Source: JACKPD01 sp034003145 (GTDB lineage: Bacteria; Spirochaetota; Spirochaetia; CADAEX01). From it: a DNA stretch of 60,676 bases. Position 1 is the stretch's first letter. Each line of letters begins with the position of its first letter. Below are positions 33,971 to 42,796 of the stretch, one piece after another. Location of the stretch: contig JAVEZE010000001.1 of the NCBI GenBank assembly GCA_034003145.1, forward strand, positions 1 to 60,676. Reading direction: 5' to 3'. The notes below the pieces were generated by a model, which saw only the letters and a list, made by a program, of their open reading frames with translations, searched no databases and was not told where the DNA came from. A program made the translations under genes and the position numbers.

Positions 33971-34663
33971 TCAGAGAATAAAAAAGAGGAGTAAAGGGGT
34001 GATCAAGGCTGTTATTATTCCCGCGATTACCACAGCCATGCTGCTTACAGAGCCCTCAAGCATTCCCATTTCCACAGCACGGCCGGTACCGAGGATATGG
34101 GCTGATGTGCCGAGGGCAAGCCCTTTTGCGGCAGGGTTTTTTATACCGAAAATCTTGAACAGCAAGTCAGCTGTAAAAAGGCCTGCCATACCTGTAAAGA
34201 CAACTCCGGCAGCAGCCAATTCCTTGAATCCGCCAATTTTTTCAGCTATCCCCACAGCAAGCGGCATTGTGACTGATTTGGGAATAAGTGAAACATAGAT
34301 ATCAAATGGTATCCCCATCAATCTGCCGAGCCAGACAACTGCGGCAATTCCGGAGGCGCTTCCCGCGATAATGGAGATTATCATAACAGGCAGATATCTG
34401 CGGACAGAGGATAATTTAAGATATAAAGGAACAGCCAGAAACAAGGTTGCAAGCGGAAGAAAGGCAAATATAATTCCTCCCCCCTTCATATAACTTCCGA
34501 CAGGTATTTTGAATATGTAAAGCAGGATAATTATTGCAGCGCTTGCTGTTATTACAGGCTGAAGAAAAGCCTTCCCAGTTTTGAGATATAATTTCCTGAA
34601 TAAAACATACATGGAAAATGTGATAAAAAGTCCAAAAAGGGGATCTGATGCTACTGCTTTCAT
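33971..34663 (-). CDS. lrgB: LrgB-family membrane protein
   Basis: 230 aa with about seven hydrophobic segments. Family motifs are PKSVTMPLAVGIAEKIGG and the C-terminal GLALGTSAHILGTGRAVEMG. LrgB works with LrgA. The pair was first described as antiholin-like, but homologues in Bacillus (PftAB) and plant plastids (PLGG1) transport pyruvate or glycolate/glycerate. In this catabolic operon a carboxylate transporter is the more natural role. It overlaps lrgA by 4 nt and ends the operon; I see no clear terminator. Confidence 0.88.
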   Translation of the reverse strand: MKAVASDPLFGLFITFSMYVLFRKLYLKTGKAFLQPVITASAAIIILLYIFKIPVGSYMKGGGIIFAFLPLATLFLAVPLYLKLSSVRRYLPVMIISIIAGSASGIAAVVWLGRLMGIPFDIYVSLIPKSVTMPLAVGIAEKIGGFKELAAAGVVFTGMAGLFTADLLFKIFGIKNPAAKGLALGTSAHILGTGRAVEMGMLEGSVSSMAVVIAGIITALITPLLLFFIL

Positions 34664-35073
34664 CCCTCACCCCCTTTGCCGGGATTTGATCTGCCGCTGG
34701 CGCTTCCAGGGGATGATCCGCCGCGTCCGTGAAATATTTTCATCAAAAGCTGAGCTGTAATCCCTGTAACAAGCATCACAATTATAGTCCCTGCAGCTAT
34801 CAGGAGGAATATTTTAAAAAGATAATGGCCGGCGTATCTGCCGATATCTGCGCTGCTTACAACAACCGGAATAAGGAAGAAAACAATATTATCAAGAAAA
34901 AAACCTGAAACATCAGCAATTGCTTCGTATTTTACAATATTTGAAAAAAGAAGGAGTGTCATAACAATGATCCCGATTACGCTTCCCGGTATCATGGGAA
35001 GCAACAATCTGGACAAAAGCTCACTTGCAAACGCAACTGCGGATGCAAGCGTGACTACAAAAAACACTTTCAT
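34660..35073 (-). CDS. lrgA: LrgA/CidA-family membrane protein
   Basis: 137 aa with four predicted transmembrane segments and the family motif LLSRLLLPMIPGSVIGIIVM. The C-terminal tail is longer than usual and Gly/Ser rich (GRGGSSPGSASGRSNPGKGGEG). It partners LrgB, whose gene overlaps by 4 nt. It begins 3 nt after the CoA-disulfide reductase stop, so it is firmly part of that operon. Confidence 0.87.
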   Translation of the reverse strand: MKVFFVVTLASAVAFASELLSRLLLPMIPGSVIGIIVMTLLLFSNIVKYEAIADVSGFFLDNIVFFLIPVVVSSADIGRYAGHYLFKIFLLIAAGTIIVMLVTGITAQLLMKIFHGRGGSSPGSASGRSNPGKGGEG

Positions 35074-35076
35074 TCT

Positions 35077-36807
35077 TTAGGTCTTGCCTGAAGCTGCGCT
35101 GATGCTCTGTGGCGCGGCTGAGGCTTCCAGCCTTATTTTTTCCCAGAAGTGAGTTGAAAACACGGTACCTCCGGATAAAACAGCAATTTTTTTAAATCCT
35201 GCTTTTTCGAGGATTTTATATGCGTTATACGCTCTTATACCTCTGCGGCAGACTATTGCGTATTCCTTGTCTTTATCAAGTTCACCGATCCTGTCAGACA
35301 GGTAAGTATTTTCAATGTGGATTGATCCCGGAATAGACCATTCTGCCACCTCATCATCTGTTCTGATATCAAGTATGATAACATCCCTGTTTTTCTCATC
35401 CGAGAAAAGATCAACAGGATGGACAGTCTTGACTCTTCCTGAAAGCTTGTTCCGCCCTGTATTTGAAGAGGCAATGGTTGATGCCATAGCGTTTGAAAAC
35501 GGTGGAGCATAGGCAAGATCAAGATTTGAAAGATCAAAAATTGTAGCGTTAAAGCTTATTGCGGTAACAAGGATATCTACCGGTTTATCCACGACACCCC
35601 AGCCGAAAACCTGCCCGCCGAGAACCCTGCCGCTTTTCTTTTCATATATAAGTTTGGTTATTATCTCTTTAAATCCAGGATAGTATCCTGCGCTGTCATT
35701 GCCGGGAACAATTACAGTATCATAGTCATATCCGCCAGCTTTGGCATCCTTTTCTGTAAGGCCTGTCTTTCCCGCTGTCATCTCAAAAACCTTGATTATC
35801 ATTGTGCCGAGAACTCCGGGGAAAACCTCTGTAGATCCTCCGAACCGTTTCTCTGCCATAATTCTGCCCATCTTGTTGGCGGTAGATCCGAGCGGGACCC
35901 AGCACTCTTTTCCTGTAATCCTGTTTTTCATTTCAACACAGTCGCCTACAGCGAAAATATCCTTGATATTTGTCTCAAAATTATCATCAACCTTTATTGC
36001 CCCCGCAATACCTGTTTTTATACCGCATCTTACAGCAATCTCTGAATTTGCTTTAACGCCTGCAGCCGCGACAACAAAATCCACATCAACATCGCCTCCG
36101 CTGCGCAGCGATACTTTTATCCTTCCGTCATCAAGCTGGGAAAAACCAGTTACCATCTCGCTGGTTTTTATTTGAAGCCCTTTCTGCTCCATAAAATATC
36201 TGATATAAAGTGATACATCATAGTCAAACCCGGCGAGAATCTGATCCTTCATTTCAACAACAACAGTCTCAATACCCATGTCAAATAAATTTTCGGCTGT
36301 TTCAATACCTATTAAACCTGATCCAATTACAAGGGCACGCCCTTTTTTTGCAGCAGTCTTTACTGCCGCGTCTTTTATTTTGTTGGAATCCCTGACTGTT
36401 CTCAGATTGTAAATACCGGGAAGGTCAGCGCCAGGAAGCGGAAGTGGAAATGGAATCGCGCCTGTAGCGATAACAAGGGTATCATATTCATACTTCTTCA
36501 GTTCACCGCTCTTTAAATCAAGGGCAGAAACAGTTTTGTTCCCGGGATCAATATCTTTGGCTTCTGTATTAAGCTCAACTTTAATGTCGCGGACTTTTTC
36601 AAACGATTCAGCTTTAACAATCTTTAACGCTTCTTCAGTTTCTATAACACCGCCTATATAATAAGGCAGTCCGCAGCCGGCATAGGAGATCATATCTTCA
36701 TTGGATAAAATTGTAATATCAAGGGACTGGTTCTCCCTTCTGGCTTTTGCCGCGGTTTTTGCACCCGCGGCGACACCGCCGATTACAAGCAGTTTTTCTT
36801 TTTTCAT
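35077..36807 (-). CDS. CoA-disulfide reductase with C-terminal rhodanese domain
   Basis: 576 aa fusion. Residues 1-460 are a class III pyridine-nucleotide disulfide reductase: FAD motif VIGGVAAGAKTAAKARR, the single redox cysteine Cys45 in SYAGCGLPYY, NAD motif VIGSGLIGIETAE, and FAVGDCVE. The C-terminal rhodanese domain has the active cysteine Cys520 in VCRRGIRAYNAY. Enzymes of this type reduce CoA disulfide, CoA persulfide or polysulfide with NAD(P)H. It overlaps the C_GCAxxG_C_C gene by 4 nt. Its presence in a Tct transporter operon suggests a thiol or sulphur step, or redox protection. Confidence 0.9.
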   Translation of the reverse strand: MKKEKLLVIGGVAAGAKTAAKARRENQSLDITILSNEDMISYAGCGLPYYIGGVIETEEALKIVKAESFEKVRDIKVELNTEAKDIDPGNKTVSALDLKSGELKKYEYDTLVIATGAIPFPLPLPGADLPGIYNLRTVRDSNKIKDAAVKTAAKKGRALVIGSGLIGIETAENLFDMGIETVVVEMKDQILAGFDYDVSLYIRYFMEQKGLQIKTSEMVTGFSQLDDGRIKVSLRSGGDVDVDFVVAAAGVKANSEIAVRCGIKTGIAGAIKVDDNFETNIKDIFAVGDCVEMKNRITGKECWVPLGSTANKMGRIMAEKRFGGSTEVFPGVLGTMIIKVFEMTAGKTGLTEKDAKAGGYDYDTVIVPGNDSAGYYPGFKEIITKLIYEKKSGRVLGGQVFGWGVVDKPVDILVTAISFNATIFDLSNLDLAYAPPFSNAMASTIASSNTGRNKLSGRVKTVHPVDLFSDEKNRDVIILDIRTDDEVAEWSIPGSIHIENTYLSDRIGELDKDKEYAIVCRRGIRAYNAYKILEKAGFKKIAVLSGGTVFSTHFWEKIRLEASAAPQSISAASGKT

Positions 36808-37262
36808 TTACAGTGTTCCTCAATATCTTCAATTACCCATTCGCATACTTTCCGCACAAGCGGTTTGCATATATTTTCATGTACCTTTAGTTTTTCATCA
36901 TCAGTCGGCTGGGTTTTTTTAAGATCAAGCCCTGTAATATCAAGGCAGTTTATATTGCCGATATTTTCCTTGAATTTCGCGAGAAGCCGGTCGACTGCCT
37001 CATAAGCAGGGGCTCTTTCCTCATCTATGCTGTCGCGCCCGTATACAATACCAAGCGCCATTCCTCCTGCTGCAAGGCTTCCGCACATCATTCCGTTTCT
37101 CCCGAATCCTCCGCCGAACGGGGTAGCTATTCTCGGAATCAGCTCACTGTCAATTTCAAGATATTTAGCAAGTCCGTACAGGGTGGATTCGGCGCAGTTA
37201 TACCCGCCTGTGCTTCCGCTGTTGTAATATTTTATGCATTCATCACATTTATCTCTGCTCAT
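36804..37262 (-). CDS. C_GCAxxG_C_C family protein (putative redox-active)
   Basis: 152 aa. Conserved cysteines are in KCDECIKYY, GYNCAESTLYGL and FGRNGMMCGSLAAGGMALG, with later ones in INCLDITG and CKPLVRKVCEW. The family is named for this pattern; its chemistry is not settled, though metal or redox binding is assumed. The tight 4-nt overlap with the CoA-disulfide reductase gene supports a joint redox role. It sits 42 nt after tctA. Confidence 0.85.
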   Translation of the reverse strand: MSRDKCDECIKYYNSGSTGGYNCAESTLYGLAKYLEIDSELIPRIATPFGGGFGRNGMMCGSLAAGGMALGIVYGRDSIDEERAPAYEAVDRLLAKFKENIGNINCLDITGLDLKKTQPTDDEKLKVHENICKPLVRKVCEWVIEDIEEHCK

Positions 37263-37304
37263 TAATTAACCTCCACAATATATTCAGGATTTTTAAATTT
37301 TATA

Positions 37305-38828
37305 TTATTTTTCATCGTTTTTGGGGGTACATTTCTCTGCCCCTTTTGACCATGCCTTTTTAAGTGAAGGCATTAAAAATGGAGCAGAAAGTGAAAAAAT
37401 TGAAACTATAATAAAAAACAGACTAATGGGATGCCTTACAAAGACCATCGGATTTCCCTGACTTATAATTAAAGACATCCTCAGGTGCTCCTCAAGATTC
37501 GGGCCCAGAATAAGGGCAAGAAGCAGGGGAACAACAGGAAAACCGTATTTTTTCATTAAAAAGGCAAGGATGCCGAAGAATATCATTATCCCTGTATCAA
37601 AAAAGGTGTTCCTGAGTGAATAAGAACCCACAACACAAAGCACTAGTATAATGGGAAGTAATATACGCTGAGGTACTTTCAGGATCCTTACCCAGAAATT
37701 GATGCTTGTAAAAGAAACTATCAGATTGAAAATATTTGCGATTAAAAACGCCCAGAAGATTGAAAAGACAAACTGGGGATTTGTCTCAAAAAGAAGAGGC
37801 CCGGGTATAAGGCCGTGAATCATCAAAGAACCAAGAAGGATAGCTGTAATGGGATCACCTGGAATTCCAAGTGTAAGCATCGGGATAAGAGCTCCGCCTC
37901 CAACTGCGTTATTGGCTGCCTCAGGCGCCGCGATACCGTCAGCTGAACCATTGCCGTAATTATCCTTATCCTTTGAAATCTTTTTAGACGCATCATAGGC
38001 GAGAAAAACAGCAATTGCCCCACCCGCACCCGGTATTGCCCCGATTCCAGTGCCTATAAAGGAGCCGACCAGGATTGCCTTCATTCTTTTTCCCACATCT
38101 GAAAACTTTGGCAATATGCCGGTAATTTTTTTATCATACTTAGGGATTACACTTCCCTTGTTTGTGAGTCCCGATATAATTTGAGGAATCGCAAACAGCC
38201 CTATCATTGCGGGAAGAAAAGGAATTCCAGCCTGGAGGTCAAGCATGCCGAATGTAAACCGGGGCGTTCCGGTCATGGAATCAAGACCTGCTGTCATGAT
38301 AATAAGTCCCAAAAGCCCTGCTATAACACCTTTAAGCAAAGATTGCTGCCCGAAGCTGCAGATCAGTGTAATACCGAGCAGAACAAGGGCGAAAAGCTCA
38401 GGCGCGCCGAATTTAAGCGCGGCTTTCGCGAGAAACGGGGATATCGCAGAAAGACATATAAGGCCGATTATTCCTCCGATAAAAGAGGCGATAATTGCTG
38501 TGCCGAGCGCCTGCCCCGCCTTGCCCTGCTGCGCCATGATATGGCCGTCAATAGCAGTGGCAGAGGCTGACGGTGTTCCGGGAATATTAAGAAGAATCGC
38601 GGAAAAAGATCCTCCTGTCATTCCTGCCGCGTAAAGGCCCAAAAGGAGGCAGACAGAGGTAACAGGATCAAGTGAGAAAGTTATTGGAAGCAGGAGGACC
38701 ATTCCAAGAGAAATTGTCAGCCCTGGAGTGGCTCCTATAAAAAGGCCAAATGAAACACCTAAAAGCGATGCAATAATATTTTGCAGTTTCAACACTTCAA
38801 ACATTGAAGCCAATATATATTCTAACAT
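37305..38828 (-). CDS. tctA: Tripartite tricarboxylate transporter large permease TctA
   Basis: 507 aa with about 11-12 transmembrane segments. TctA motifs are visible: FGLFIGATPGLTISLGM near the start, LLNIPGTPSASATAIDGH, EAANNAVGGGALIPMLTLGIPGDP, and a C-terminal RRPISLF-like MVFVRHPISLFFI segment. With TctB it forms a secondary transporter fed by the binding protein TctC. Substrates of the family range over citrate, aromatic acids and other carboxylates. Confidence 0.93.
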   Translation of the reverse strand: MLEYILASMFEVLKLQNIIASLLGVSFGLFIGATPGLTISLGMVLLLPITFSLDPVTSVCLLLGLYAAGMTGGSFSAILLNIPGTPSASATAIDGHIMAQQGKAGQALGTAIIASFIGGIIGLICLSAISPFLAKAALKFGAPELFALVLLGITLICSFGQQSLLKGVIAGLLGLIIMTAGLDSMTGTPRFTFGMLDLQAGIPFLPAMIGLFAIPQIISGLTNKGSVIPKYDKKITGILPKFSDVGKRMKAILVGSFIGTGIGAIPGAGGAIAVFLAYDASKKISKDKDNYGNGSADGIAAPEAANNAVGGGALIPMLTLGIPGDPITAILLGSLMIHGLIPGPLLFETNPQFVFSIFWAFLIANIFNLIVSFTSINFWVRILKVPQRILLPIILVLCVVGSYSLRNTFFDTGIMIFFGILAFLMKKYGFPVVPLLLALILGPNLEEHLRMSLIISQGNPMVFVRHPISLFFIIVSIFSLSAPFLMPSLKKAWSKGAEKCTPKNDEK

Positions 38829-38893
38829 GTATTATCCCTAAATTATTTTGTTTTCTGTATAATCATATAATAATCATATTATATGTTTATTAT

Positions 38894-39349
38894 CTATATG
38901 ATCATTCCGCCTGGCAGCTGAACCCTGAAAACAACCACAAACAGTAAATATACTGAAACAGAGACCAGGACAGATGTAAGAAACATCTCTTTCAGGTTTG
39001 CTGCTCCCATCATTTTCATCAGCAGAAATACAGCAACCGGGGTTATCATTGCAAAACCGATAATCCTCATCATAAAAACATAACCAATTATAAGCAAAAC
39101 AATTTTAGCAATTCCCAATATTTCATATTTATGTATTACATAATCGCATTTTTCAAGACACGGTCTGATTAAGGAAGTAACAAGAAATGCTGTATTAATT
39201 ATCATCAATAAAACAAAAAGCAGGGTAGGCATAAAACTGCTTTTCAAGGTTCCCGGCATATTTCTATCCGGAAGCATAAGAATCTGCCAGAAATACCAGA
39301 TGGCAAATATATAAATAATAGCAGATAAAATAATATTAATTTTTTTCAT
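38894..39349 (-). CDS. tctB: Tripartite tricarboxylate transporter small permease TctB
   Basis: 151 aa with four hydrophobic segments, the expected size and topology for TctB. The sequence KSSFMPTLLFVLLMIINTAFLV after a short periplasmic loop and the C-terminal VSVYLLFVVVFRVQLPGG match the family pattern. It lies between tctC and tctA, the usual order, with a 65-nt AT-rich gap before tctA that holds an A/T-only inverted repeat (38864-38885). Confidence 0.88.
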   Translation of the reverse strand: MKKINIILSAIIYIFAIWYFWQILMLPDRNMPGTLKSSFMPTLLFVLLMIINTAFLVTSLIRPCLEKCDYVIHKYEILGIAKIVLLIIGYVFMMRIIGFAMITPVAVFLLMKMMGAANLKEMFLTSVLVSVSVYLLFVVVFRVQLPGGMII

Positions 39350-39431
39350 TAAGGTAATCCGATTTTAAAGCTGTATAATAATTTTGTTTTTTCCTGTCAA
39401 ATTTGGCAAAAAACAATAAAAATTATGGTAA

Positions 39432-39463
39432 AGCACTGCGCCAACTGAAGCTGATGCAGTGCT
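39432..39463 (-). promoter_or_regulatory. Hairpin between tctC and tctB
   Basis: AGCACTGC (39432-39439) pairs with GCAGTGCT (39456-39463), and a possible outer ATGGTA/TACCAT pair flanks it (39425-39430 and 39475-39480). It sits in the 140-nt gap after the binding-protein gene. A T-rich stretch follows on the minus strand, so partial termination is possible. Confidence 0.55.
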
Positions 39464-39489
39464 GAAACCAAAACTACCATACCTGGCTG

Positions 39490-40488
39490 TTATTTTTTAA
39501 TCAATCCGGCAGCATCCATTGCTGCGTAAACCCTTTTGTACTGATCAGCAAGAACTACTTCAAAATCAGCCCTCCCCTTGAAATCAACAACAAAACCGGT
39601 TTTATTTGCAAGATCCTGGAATTCTTTGCTCTCTGATGCTGCCTTGAATGCTTTTTCAAGCATAGCTGATACAGCAGGATCTGTCCCCTTTGGAAGGCTT
39701 ACACCCCTGAAAAGATCCATGACAACATCATAGCCCTGTTCCTTTAACGAAGGAACGTCAGGAAATGAAGGATCTCTTTTGGCTGTTGATACACCCAGGA
39801 TTCTGGCTTTACCTGCTTTTACCTGGGGAGCAATTTCAGGAAGAGGAACACATACTGCTTCCACTTCGCCGCCCAAAAGACTTGCGATTCTTCTTTCAGC
39901 GCCTAAAGGAACATGGATAGCCTGGACTCCTGCCGCCTGCTGGAACATTACACCGGTAAGATGTGTTCCGCTTCCAGTACCCGCGTTGCCTATTTTAAGC
40001 TTTCCAGGGTTCTTTTTTGCCCAGTCTACAAGATCATCTGCTGTTTTCCAGGGCGAGTCGGCAAGAACTGCTATCGGCATTGATGTATAACCTACAACAC
40101 AGATGTTATCAAAATCTGTGTAAGGAAATGGAACATTTCCCATAATTGTTGTGGTAAGAATTGAAGTTGAGTTCCAGGCTGTTGTATATCCGTCCGGTTC
40201 AGCTTTGTGAAGCTCACCGTACATGATTCCGCCGCCTGCTCCCGGCCTGTTTACAGGGACAACCGGCTCACCGATAATATTATCCATTGAGCTTACAAGA
40301 GCTCTTCCAAGAAGGTCGGCATCACCGCCGGCTCCGAACGGGATAAGAAAACTTATCGGTTTTTCAGGAAACTTTGCACTCATTTCCGCAGCCTGGGGAG
40401 CTGCTTCGCTGCCGCCTGCCGCAAAAACGAAAGAAACAGATGCAATCAATAAAACTGCTGCAACTGTTATTCTCATAAAATTTTTCAT
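39490..40488 (-). CDS. tctC: Tripartite tricarboxylate transporter substrate-binding protein TctC
   Basis: 332 aa from the ATG at 40488, six nt after AGGAG. A signal peptide (SVSFVFAAGG) is followed by SEAAPQ. The mature protein shows the TctC/BugT pattern: FPEKPISFLIPFGAGGDADLLGR, PVVPVNRPGAGGGIMYGEL, GNAGTGSGTHLTGVMF and LGVSTAKRDPSFPDVPSLKEQG. It delivers a carboxylate to TctAB. It follows the TIM-barrel isomerase gene by 79 nt. Confidence 0.92.
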   Translation of the reverse strand: MKNFMRITVAAVLLIASVSFVFAAGGSEAAPQAAEMSAKFPEKPISFLIPFGAGGDADLLGRALVSSMDNIIGEPVVPVNRPGAGGGIMYGELHKAEPDGYTTAWNSTSILTTTIMGNVPFPYTDFDNICVVGYTSMPIAVLADSPWKTADDLVDWAKKNPGKLKIGNAGTGSGTHLTGVMFQQAAGVQAIHVPLGAERRIASLLGGEVEAVCVPLPEIAPQVKAGKARILGVSTAKRDPSFPDVPSLKEQGYDVVMDLFRGVSLPKGTDPAVSAMLEKAFKAASESKEFQDLANKTGFVVDFKGRADFEVVLADQYKRVYAAMDAAGLIKK

Positions 40489-40567
40489 CAAAAACTCCTT
40501 TGTTTATTTATTGTTATTTATTGTTATTTTTACATATATAGCTTATCCACTAATTTTAATAATCATA

Positions 40568-41488
40568 TTATTCCTGCGCTGCCGCCCAGGCCAGCTTTAT
40601 CACCCGTTTTGCCTGGGCAATAATTGCTTCTGAATATTCTTCCATTAGCAGCGGCCTCACCTCAACACTAACAACAGGGCGCTTTTCAGGAGAGACAAGT
40701 TTTCTTTCAAGAAGAAGCCTGAAAAAATCCGCAACCTCTTTAACATCAGTCTCACCGCCGGGAATCCCGAACCTCGGCTGAAGATCACCGTAAAGGGGAT
40801 GCTTCCTGTCTCTCATTATGCAGTTGCCAAGATGAAAATGCATTGGAAATTTTTCAACAAGAGGGATTACATCTTCCGGTTTTTCCCTTAAAAGAGGAAA
40901 ATGTGAAAGATCTGCAAGAACGCCGAAATTTTTATACTTTGCATATACTTCATCTGCTACATCTGCGGCATCGCTGAAAAGGCCGATAAGCGCTTTTTTA
41001 TCAATATCCCGGTCAAATATTTTAAGATAAAGCATCGCGTCGCCGAAATCGCTGTTATATTCACAGAGCTCTGAAAGCGAATCAACAAAGATTTTCTTTG
41101 CCTCTCCCCTTTTTTCATCACCAGGATCTTTTCCCGAAAGGACACGGATTGATGTCGCCCCGATATGATATGCTTCAGCGATCCCTTTCTTTACACCCTC
41201 AATTGCTTTCCGTCTTTCTGCCTTGTCAAAGGAATTGAGATTAAGCTTTTGTGATAATATCCTCGGCTGGCAGGCATAGCATACCTTCATTGCTGATATT
41301 TCAAGAAGTTTTCTTACTTCGCTTCTTTTTTTGTCATCCTTGATCCAGCCTATCTCGACCGCTGTCCAGAAATCATCTTCCACAAGCTTTTTAAGCGATT
41401 CAATTATTGTCCCGCCTCCGTCAACAATTTCGGGGAAAGCCTTGAAATGGACAATCCCAAGATCCATATATCTATAAATATCTCTCAT
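40568..41488 (-). CDS. Sugar-phosphate isomerase/epimerase family TIM-barrel protein
   Basis: 306 aa. The fold is the xylose isomerase-like (AP endonuclease 2) barrel; candidate metal ligands are in TAVEIGWIKDD, GVLADLSHFPLL, HFHLGNC and VSVEVRP near the C-terminus. The family isomerises or epimerises sugars and sugar acids, or dehydrates inosose. It lies between a zinc alcohol dehydrogenase gene and tctC, suggesting that the product of the dehydrogenase is its substrate. No close named relative is recognised. Confidence 0.8.
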   Translation of the reverse strand: MRDIYRYMDLGIVHFKAFPEIVDGGGTIIESLKKLVEDDFWTAVEIGWIKDDKKRSEVRKLLEISAMKVCYACQPRILSQKLNLNSFDKAERRKAIEGVKKGIAEAYHIGATSIRVLSGKDPGDEKRGEAKKIFVDSLSELCEYNSDFGDAMLYLKIFDRDIDKKALIGLFSDAADVADEVYAKYKNFGVLADLSHFPLLREKPEDVIPLVEKFPMHFHLGNCIMRDRKHPLYGDLQPRFGIPGGETDVKEVADFFRLLLERKLVSPEKRPVVSVEVRPLLMEEYSEAIIAQAKRVIKLAWAAAQE

Positions 41489-41527
41489 CTGTTTACTCCC
41501 AAAATTTATTTTTTAACCAGACTGATA

Positions 41528-42595
41528 TCACGGATGGACTACAACCTTGATGGCCCCTTCCTTCCTTCCCATAAATACATCAAAAGCCTCATTTATCTGG
41601 TCAAGTTTAAAAGAGTGGGTAATAATTTCCTTTCCGCTAACCTTTCCCTCTCTCATAAGCTCAAGTCCCCTGTGGACACACTGCCTGCCTTCGCCCCTGA
41701 TCGTAAAAATATTGTTCATATTTTGAACAGCAAGCCCTACATCAATGGTAACAGGATCCTCAAAATGGGCAAGAAGAGTAATATCTCCCCCTTTCCTTAC
41801 TGCCCTCAAGGCAAGCTGGAATGCATCTGTTGTACCCGAGGCAAGAAGAACAAGGTCTGCGCCGTATCCGCCTGTAAGTGATTTGACAAAGGCAATTGCA
41901 TCTTCCTCTCTTACATTGACTGTGTGTTCTGCCCCAAGTTTTTTTCCAAGATCAAGCCTTTCCTTTCTGGTTCCTGCGAGAATCACCTTACCGGCACCCA
42001 GTGCTTTCGCACACTGGACTGCCATCAGTCCTATGGACCCCGGCCCTATTACAAGAACTGACTCGCCGACAATAAACCCCCCGTTCCGTGAAATGCCGAA
42101 AAGGGGTGTGCCTACAGTTGTAATCATTGTAGCTTCGTCAAAAGAGATATTATCCGGGATAAGACTAATTGTATTAACATGATTTACAGCGTATTCAGCA
42201 AAACCACCGTTTGTCGTAAAACCGTTTGCGATATGCCCCTTGTCCTTGTTACCGTAGTTTAAGCACGCGGTCTGTTTTCCGTCGAGGCAGTTCTTGCATC
42301 TTCCGCACCCTTTATGCACCTCAACAGTTACCCTGTCGCCTATGTTAAACTCATCTACCGAGGAACCTTTTTTGACAATTATTCCGGCATATTCATGTCC
42401 GATGATGAAATCTCCCATGGGAGGCTGTTTAAGCATTCCCCTGGTTATAATTTTTACGTCGCCGCCGCATATAGAACATGACTCAACTTTGATCAGAACT
42501 TCATCCTCACCAGGTGACGGAACAGGCCTTTCGACCACTCTTACATCATTCCAGTCAAAAAGAACCGCAGCCTTCATTTTTTCAGGCACATTCAT
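41528..42595 (-). CDS. Zinc-dependent medium-chain alcohol dehydrogenase (paralogue)
   Basis: 355 aa from the ATG at 42595, six nt after GGGGG; a TTG is one codon earlier. Zinc motifs are SICGGDV with GHEYAG and the structural GCGRCKNCLDGKQTAC loop; the NAD motif is GPGSIGLMAVQCAK. It is the closest relative in the window of the dehydrogenase at 24.3-25.4 kb, sharing the KGHIANGFTTNGG segment. First gene of the tct unit and directly downstream of an operator of the FadR type. Confidence 0.92.
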   Translation of the reverse strand: MNVPEKMKAAVLFDWNDVRVVERPVPSPGEDEVLIKVESCSICGGDVKIITRGMLKQPPMGDFIIGHEYAGIIVKKGSSVDEFNIGDRVTVEVHKGCGRCKNCLDGKQTACLNYGNKDKGHIANGFTTNGGFAEYAVNHVNTISLIPDNISFDEATMITTVGTPLFGISRNGGFIVGESVLVIGPGSIGLMAVQCAKALGAGKVILAGTRKERLDLGKKLGAEHTVNVREEDAIAFVKSLTGGYGADLVLLASGTTDAFQLALRAVRKGGDITLLAHFEDPVTIDVGLAVQNMNNIFTIRGEGRQCVHRGLELMREGKVSGKEIITHSFKLDQINEAFDVFMGRKEGAIKVVVHP

Positions 42596-42628
42596 CAAAT
42601 TCCCCCATATTAGTTATTGTTTTTTTTA

Positions 42629-42681
42629 TTGTACGACAATTGGACTGTATTATTTTATGTCTGAATATTTTGTTTTGTCAA
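42629..42681 (-). promoter_or_regulatory. Promoter and operator of dehydrogenase/tct operon
   Basis: Minus-strand TTGACA (42681-42676), 18-bp spacer, TAAAAT (42657-42652). TTGTACGACAA (42629-42639) lies 12 nt beyond the -10 and matches TNGTNNNACNA exactly. It could also affect the divergent cupin gene at 42797. Confidence 0.75.
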
Positions 42682-42796
42682 GGAAAATCTGCCTTCTTTA
42701 CTTGAAGAAAGGTAGAATCTTATTTAATAATAGTATTAAAGTATGAAAATTGCTAATTCAAGGATTAAAATAGACTTATTTTTACAGGAGATGAAC

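Noticed and set aside
38864..38885. Inverted repeat CATATAATA/TATTATATG between tctB and tctA
   Set aside because: Made only of A/T pairs apart from the ends, in AT-rich DNA; too weak to call a terminator or operator.
40505..40540. Repeated TTATTGTTATT units upstream of tctC
   Set aside because: Low-complexity T-rich sequence with no symmetry or promoter match; likely slippage.
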